Part shown: positions 59,579 to 64,000 of the stretch, in pieces
Position numbering within the stretch: the first letter of the stretch is position 1
Layout of the letters: every line of letters begins with the position of its first letter
From: Spirosoma sp. SC4-14
GTDB taxonomy: Bacteria; Bacteroidota; Bacteroidia; Cytophagales; Spirosomataceae
Direction of reading: 5' to 3'
Length of the DNA: 64,000 nucleotides
Assembly (NCBI RefSeq): GCF_037201965.1
Contig: NZ_CP147518.1
Span: forward strand, 4,333,001 to 4,397,000
Made by a program: the position numbers and the translations under genes
Notes under the pieces: generated by a model
Seen by the model: the letters and a program-made list of their open reading frames with translations, nothing else
Databases searched by the model: none
What the model was told of the DNA's origin: nothing

Positions 59579-60808
59579 ATGTCGTCGTTACGAATTATTG
59601 TCATTGGCGGTGGAGCAGCCGGGTTCTTTGGGGCCATAACAGCCGCCGAATCGTTTCCCAAAGCTACCGTTACCATTCTTGAAAAAAACCGTACTGTTCT
59701 AAACAAAGTCCGTATTTCGGGCGGAGGGCGGTGCAATGTCACTCATGCCTGTTTCGACAATCGCCAATTGGTTAAGAACTACCCCCGTGGCGAAAAGTTA
59801 CTGCGTCCGCTACTGAATCAGTTCGATACAACGGCAACCGTTCGCTGGTTTGAGAGCAAAGGAGTAACCCTCAAGACCGAAGCCGATGGACGCATGTTTC
59901 CCAGTACCAATACATCTGAAACTATTGTCGATTGTTTGCTGCATACAGCACAACGGCTCGGCATCGACATCCGCACCAGTTGTGGTGTCAGTTGTTTGCA
60001 ACCTGCGGCCAATGGATGGACCATCGAACTCCTGTCGGGCGAGACACTGTTTGCCCACCGGGTTTTGGTTGCTACGGGTGGTTACCCACAGGAATCGGCT
60101 TATGGCTGGCTACCCAAACAGGCCGAAATGCTCATTTCGCCGGTTCCATCGTTATTCACATTCAACGTACCCAACAGTCCATTTCTGTCGCTTGCAGGAG
60201 TGGCAGTTGCCGATGCGAAGGTATATGTACTTGGCACAAAGCAGGAGCAGCGAGGGGCCTTACTGCTAACACACTGGGGATTCAGTGGACCGGCTATTTT
60301 GCGGCTATCGGCCTGGGCCGCCCGCGATCTGGCCAATGTAGGATACCGTTTTACGCTTCGGATCAACTGGGTTCCTACGCAGACAGAACATGATTTACGG
60401 ACTGCTCTGCAGGAGTTCCGGCAACAAAATGGCCGCAAGCTGGTGGTTTCGCAAAATCCGTTCAAACTACCCTCCCGGCTCTGGGAAGCGCTGGCTACCG
60501 AATCGGGTATTGAAGACAGTCAGCGCTGGGCCGATCTTCCGGCAAAATTACTTAACCGGTTCATTGAACGTCTGACAAACAGTCAGTTTCAGGTAACAGG
60601 AAAAAGTACGTTTAAGGATGAATTTGTGACCTGTGGCGGTATTGCACCAGGCAGTATACACCCACAAACTCTCGAAAGCACAACGCATGCTGGACTTTTT
60701 TTTGCGGGAGAAGTGCTGGACGTCGATGGTATTACGGGTGGTTTCAACTTCCAGAATGCCTGGACAACCGGCTACGTAGCCGGTAAACATATTGGGATTA
60801 GTGATTAG
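59579..60808 (+). CDS. FAD-dependent oxidoreductase of the BaiN/HI0933 family
   Basis: A 409-residue flavoprotein: G-G-G-A-A-G-F-F-G-A-I at the N-terminus binds the FAD ADP part, K-V-R-I-S-G-G-G-R-C-N-V-T-H is the family signature, and A-T-G-G-Y and G-I-T-G-G-F-N-F-Q-N-A-W-T-T-G near the C-terminus complete the FAD site. The middle has the inserted all-beta domain. Known relatives include BaiN of bile-acid dehydroxylation, but most members have no defined substrate. Monocistronic and divergent from the nuclease gene. Confidence 0.9.
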   Translation: MSSLRIIVIGGGAAGFFGAITAAESFPKATVTILEKNRTVLNKVRISGGGRCNVTHACFDNRQLVKNYPRGEKLLRPLLNQFDTTATVRWFESKGVTLKTEADGRMFPSTNTSETIVDCLLHTAQRLGIDIRTSCGVSCLQPAANGWTIELLSGETLFAHRVLVATGGYPQESAYGWLPKQAEMLISPVPSLFTFNVPNSPFLSLAGVAVADAKVYVLGTKQEQRGALLLTHWGFSGPAILRLSAWAARDLANVGYRFTLRINWVPTQTEHDLRTALQEFRQQNGRKLVVSQNPFKLPSRLWEALATESGIEDSQRWADLPAKLLNRFIERLTNSQFQVTGKSTFKDEFVTCGGIAPGSIHPQTLESTTHAGLFFAGEVLDVDGITGGFNFQNAWTTGYVAGKHIGISD

Positions 60809-60844
60809 TCCTTGGTAACAGACTAATCACTAATCTACCAATAA

Positions 60845-61912
60845 CTAATTGACCCGGAGTTTTTGCCCTGGCCGGATACGCGAACGCGACGAAAGGTGAT
60901 TCTTACGACTCAGAGCCGACACTGACATTCCATACCGACGGGCAATAGAGCTAAGCGTTTCGCCTGGGCGGACCCGATGTAATACCGTACGTTTTAGTCG
61001 TGTTCTTGAACTAGACTCTGACCCCGAACGGCCCCCACGCAGATAGTCCCAGACAGCACTGGTCAGCAGAAAATGATCCGAATTGATCGTATTTTCGGGA
61101 AAGGAGAAAATATTCAGTGGGCTGAATGGATTGCCCTCAAACCGGGTTTCAAAATGGAGGTGCGATCCATAACTACGACCCGTGTTGCCTCCTAACCCTA
61201 ATTGATCGCCCGCTTTTACCAGTTGCCCCGACTCAACCGTTTGCTTCGACATGTGGCCGTATAGTGTTTCGAGACCATTGTAGTGCCGAACCAGAACGTA
61301 GCGGCCATAGCCGTTGCCATCCCAGCCAACTACCCGAACAATACCGTCGAATGCGGAATAAACAGGGTCACCCGTTTCCAGGTCAAGATCAGTTCCCGTA
61401 TGCCAGCGTCCCCATCGGTAGCCAAAATTAGAGGTCATTTTCCCTTCATTGAGTGGAGCCGACCAATAGCGGTTTGCGGGTGGATCATAGAGCTTAATGT
61501 CGATCGCTTCATCGAATTCCAGCGGATTGATATTATACGGATCAATGGTTCTGGAATCCCATACGGCATAATAATCAGCGATTTTAACCCATTCGTCACC
61601 AACCAATACGGAATCAATAACTTCGACAACACTGGGTTCGCCCTGGTCGATAGTACTGGTATCTTCACTAGCGACCTGATTAAGTTCTTTTTTGGGTTCA
61701 AACTGGTTATTAAAGCGCAGTTGAGTAGTTTCCTGTTCGAATGGGTCGTCCGCTTTTTGAGGCTGTTCAACGACTGGAGCATTCGGGGTAATTTGATTTT
61801 TGGGCGTAATGGTCAGGTTTTTTTTAAACCGCCCTCGTTCCTGGGCCTGTGCTGTTACGGTCAAACACAGGCAACTGATGGCCAGGAGCCATCGAAAAGC
61901 CTTTTTTCTCAT
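60845..61912 (-). CDS. M23 peptidoglycan endopeptidase with C-terminal LysM
   Basis: A 355-residue protein with a signal peptide (MRKKAFRWLLAISCLCLTVTAQA). A disordered N-terminal region precedes the M23 domain: G-Y-R-W-G-R-W-H-T-G-T-D-L-D gives the first His and Asp (H-x-x-x-D), and S-H-L-H-F-E gives the H-x-H. All zinc ligands are present, so it may be active. A LysM repeat closes the protein (H-R-V-R-P-G-E-T-L-S-S-I-A-R-R-Y-G). Likely role: cell-wall remodelling and division. Downstream of trxB on the same strand, behind an inverted repeat. Confidence 0.93.
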   Translation of the reverse strand: MRKKAFRWLLAISCLCLTVTAQAQERGRFKKNLTITPKNQITPNAPVVEQPQKADDPFEQETTQLRFNNQFEPKKELNQVASEDTSTIDQGEPSVVEVIDSVLVGDEWVKIADYYAVWDSRTIDPYNINPLEFDEAIDIKLYDPPANRYWSAPLNEGKMTSNFGYRWGRWHTGTDLDLETGDPVYSAFDGIVRVVGWDGNGYGRYVLVRHYNGLETLYGHMSKQTVESGQLVKAGDQLGLGGNTGRSYGSHLHFETRFEGNPFSPLNIFSFPENTINSDHFLLTSAVWDYLRGGRSGSESSSRTRLKRTVLHRVRPGETLSSIARRYGMSVSALSRKNHLSSRSRIRPGQKLRVN

Positions 61913-61926
61913 CAGCAGTAGGGATG

Positions 61927-62040
61927 AGTTTGTGGTTTATGGTTTATGGTTTACGGTTTATGGTTGCGCTGCTATAGGAGGTGTGCACTAACGAGCGGAG
62001 CAACCATAAATCGTAAACCATAAACCATAAACCACAAACT
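61927..62040. repeat. 41-bp inverted repeat with heptamer tandem (GGTTTAT-type) arms
   Basis: 61927-61967 and 62000-62040 are complementary with one mismatch, around a 32-base loop. The arms consist of near-perfect tandem copies of a 7-base unit (TTTATGG). It ends 10 bases before the trxB stop and starts 15 bases after the M23 start codon, so it fills the whole intergenic gap. Confidence 0.85.
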
Positions 62041-62049
62041 GATAAGTTG

Positions 62050-63021
62050 TTAATGAACAAGTTGTTGTTCCTGCATTTCAACTGTTACAAGATAACGTTC
62101 AGCGTCAAGAGCAGCCATACAGCCCGTTCCGGCAGCTGTTATGGCCTGACGATATACGTTATCCTGAGCGTCTCCGCAGGCAAAGACACCAGGAATATTG
62201 GTTCGGGTGCTCCCTTTTTCGGTGAGAATGTAGCCATTCTCATCCATATCGAGATAATCCCGGAAAATATCGGTATTGGGTTTGTGGCCAATGGCAACAA
62301 AGAAGCCGGTCACGCCTAAAACGCTTTCTTCGCCCGTTATGGTATTTCTTATCCGAAGTCCCGAAACTTCATCGTCTCCAAGAACTTCAGCGGTTTCGGT
62401 GTTATAAAGAATTTCGATGTTATGAGCCGACTTCACGCGCTGCTGCATGAACTTGGAAGCCCGCATCTCGTCGCGCCGAACAAGCATATATACTTTGCGG
62501 CAAAGATTTGCGAGGTAACTGGCTTCTTCAGCAGCCGTATCACCTGCCCCTACAATAGCCACATCCTGCCCCCGGAAGAAGAAACCGTCGCAGACGGCGC
62601 AGGCCGATACTCCCCGGCCATTCAGCCGCATTTCGGAAGGCAATCCAAGCCATTTTGCCGAAGCACCAGTTGAGATAATAATCGAATCAGCCGTGATCTC
62701 GTGGCTATCGTCGACAATAGCCCGGTGTGGCCGGTCGCGGCCCGGATGATCTGAGAACTCAACCGCAGTCACCATTCCATAGCGAATGTCGGAACCAAAG
62801 CGACGCGCCTGATTTTCCAGGTCCTGCATCATTTGTGGTCCATTTACGCCATCGGGATAGCCCGGAAAATTTTCAACGTCATTGGTGATAGTCAATTGCC
62901 CACCAGGTTGTGGCCCCTGATACATAACAGGGTTCATGTTTGCCCGTGAAGCGTATATAGCGGCCGTATACCCGGCAGGACCGGAGCCGATGATCAGGCA
63001 CTTTACGTGTTCAGATGTCAT
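62050..63021 (-). CDS. trxB: thioredoxin-disulfide reductase
   Basis: A 323-residue protein. N-terminal I-I-G-S-G-P-A-G-Y-T-A-A-I-Y-A-S-R-A binds FAD. The active disulfide is C-A-V-C-D-G (residues about 140-145). The NADPH motif V-G-A-G-D-T-A-A-E-E and the C-terminal G-V-F-A-C-G-D-A-Q-D for FAD follow. Length and all motifs match TrxB. It reduces thioredoxin with NADPH in the cytoplasm. CAACTTTG upstream on the minus strand is a near-consensus -7 box. Confidence 0.97.
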   Translation of the reverse strand: MTSEHVKCLIIGSGPAGYTAAIYASRANMNPVMYQGPQPGGQLTITNDVENFPGYPDGVNGPQMMQDLENQARRFGSDIRYGMVTAVEFSDHPGRDRPHRAIVDDSHEITADSIIISTGASAKWLGLPSEMRLNGRGVSACAVCDGFFFRGQDVAIVGAGDTAAEEASYLANLCRKVYMLVRRDEMRASKFMQQRVKSAHNIEILYNTETAEVLGDDEVSGLRIRNTITGEESVLGVTGFFVAIGHKPNTDIFRDYLDMDENGYILTEKGSTRTNIPGVFACGDAQDNVYRQAITAAGTGCMAALDAERYLVTVEMQEQQLVH

Positions 63022-63141
63022 GTGATTGGTACTTCGTTGTCTTCATAATAACACTATCCAGTTCCCCAAAAAGAGAAGTTGATCTGACAACATATACAAA
63101 GTTGAAAAAAATCCCTCAGGAAAGCAAAAGGGGAAATGGCA

Positions 63142-63179
63142 GGGATTGCGGGGATGGGTGAGCAACACCCCGCAATCCC
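63142..63179 (-). terminator. GC-rich hairpin after the OmpA-family gene
   Basis: GGGATTGCGGGG (63142-63153) pairs perfectly with CCCCGCAATCCC (63168-63179) around a 14-base loop. On the minus strand it follows the OmpA gene stop by about 20 bases; the T-run is weak and distant. Confidence 0.6.
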
Positions 63180-63201
63180 CGCCCCCGCTATTCTCCCCGC
63201 C

Positions 63202-64000
63202 CTAAAGCACCCGCCATTCGATACGGCGGTTAAGCTGGCGGTTTTCATCACTAGTGTTCGGAACCAGAGGGCGGGCTTTACCGTAGCCAACGGCCCGGAT
63301 TCGATCGGAGCTAATACCGGCTTTTACCAGATAATCGACAACAGATTGAGCCCGTTTTTGGGAAAGCGCCAGATTAGCCGCTCCATCACCCCGATCGTCG
63401 GTATGGCCCGCAATTTCAATTTTTACGGAAGGGCTCGCTTTCATGAAAGCCGCCAGCCGATCGAGTTCGGTTCGTGATTTTTCAGCCAGATCGTAACGGC
63501 CCGTTTCAAAAAACAGATTATTCAACGTTTCTTTAGCCGTTTCACCAGCTATGGCGGGTTCTAATGGAACATTGAGCGACATCCCTGCTCCGGCTTCCCG
63601 TTCGGATTTGGTTTTCTGCGTAAAATCAAATGAAAGGCTTTTGAACAGATAACCCGGAACACTCACGTATAATGCATATTCGCCACCAGTGGGCAATATG
63701 GCCGTGTACTGTCCTGTCTGCTCATCTGCATGCACACGCGACACAATCTGATTCGTTTTCAAATCCACTAATTCGACTATTGCGGCCAGTGGTTTTCTGG
63801 TTTTTGCATCAGCAATAACGCCTTTCAGATAGCTGACCGGTTTTACACGCTCCCGTAGCGATTCGGGCAATTCGAAAGTGTATAATCTTGATTTCTGTGA
63901 AACGCCATCTTTCTGTTCCTCAAACGAATAGTAGGCCCGTTTGCCATTGGCCGAGACAAACAACGACGCCTGATCTTCGGATGTGTTGATAGGGAAGCCC
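63202..64000 (-). CDS. OmpA-family outer-membrane protein, N-terminus beyond the window
   Basis: The frame is open to the right edge without a start, so the protein is longer than the 266 codons seen; the residues entering from the right (INTSEDQASLFVSANGKRAYY) look like a PD40/WD40-like propeller blade. A carboxypeptidase-regulatory-like sandwich comes next (L-K-G-V-I-A-D-A-K-T-R-K-P-L-A-A-I-V-E), then the OmpA peptidoglycan-binding domain (F-E-T-G-R-Y-D-L, G-H-T-D-D-R-G, L-S-Q-K-R-A-Q-S-V-V-D-Y-L, N-R-R-I-E-W). This PD40-CPD-OmpA plan is common in Bacteroidota, often linked to T9SS or gliding (PorE-like). It ties outer membrane to cell wall. Confidence 0.88.
   Translation of the reverse strand, partial: GFPINTSEDQASLFVSANGKRAYYSFEEQKDGVSQKSRLYTFELPESLRERVKPVSYLKGVIADAKTRKPLAAIVELVDLKTNQIVSRVHADEQTGQYTAILPTGGEYALYVSVPGYLFKSLSFDFTQKTKSEREAGAGMSLNVPLEPAIAGETAKETLNNLFFETGRYDLAEKSRTELDRLAAFMKASPSVKIEIAGHTDDRGDGAANLALSQKRAQSVVDYLVKAGISSDRIRAVGYGKARPLVPNTSDENRQLNRRIEWRVL

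Noticed and set aside
61927..62040. possible CRISPR array from the regular repeats
   Set aside because: Units are 7 bases in tandem without spacers, and the two arms are inverted.

Overview
The window looks like a chromosomal segment of a Spirosoma-like member of the Cytophagales (Bacteroidota). This rests on a protein with a type IX secretion (T9SS) sorting tail, a SusC-like/TonB-dependent barrel protein, a PadR regulator joined to a prefix-domain ABC permease, a HisKA_2/TPR sensor kinase, several exported (Tat or lipoprotein) enzymes, near absence of Shine-Dalgarno sites, and TAnnTTTG-type -7 promoter boxes. Species is inferred, not proven.

Layout. 1-2334: a T9SS cargo protein running off the left edge, an outer-membrane barrel protein and a frameshifted IS3-type transposase tail. 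2473-8916: the integrase end of an integrated element, all on the minus strand: tyrosine integrase, two small helix-turn-helix proteins, a RepA-like helicase, a Toprim primase-like protein and two proteins of unknown function. Its right border is a 3' fragment of a tRNA-Arg(ACG) gene (8867-8916) that keeps the original tRNA terminator. Between helicase and primase lie a perfect 44-bp palindrome, a smaller hairpin and copies of GGTGGCAAA, which look like a replication origin. 9014-10153: acyltransferase; 10280-10594: decayed sulfatase tail. 10637-14672: about eleven short plus-strand genes of unknown function with long gaps.

14742-27116: metabolic block with an amidohydrolase, a VOC protein, a GH31 glycosidase and an AraC regulator on the minus strand. 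A divergent plus-strand operon follows: membrane/cytochrome/LRR fusion, DUF1549-DUF1553 cytochrome, DUF1501 and a Tat-exported beta-propeller protein, probably for periplasmic polymer breakdown or oxidation. 27144-34648: GT22-like mannosyltransferase, ECF sigma factor, two convergent single-domain response regulators, a polysaccharide lyase and small proteins. 34678-51710: TonB-type barrel protein, PadR plus ABC permease, M14 peptidase, receiver-like protein, aldo/keto reductase, DinB, TPR histidine kinase and OmpH/Skp chaperone. 51775-53002: an intact, recently inserted IS4-family element with 18-bp inverted ends and a 9-bp target duplication. 53036-64000: SDR, tRNA-Leu(CAA), ABC permease, a conserved periplasmic protein, band-7 protein, NUC1 nuclease, BaiN-type flavoprotein, M23/LysM peptidase, thioredoxin reductase and an OmpA protein running off the right edge.

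The intergenic spaces are rich in long inverted repeats (19490-19608, 43838-43897, 54563-54693, 61927-62040). No CRISPR array, rRNA or prophage structural genes are visible. The strongest candidate for something new is the compact integrase/HTH/helicase/primase/palindrome module, which resembles the plan of a phage satellite or a small replicating island.
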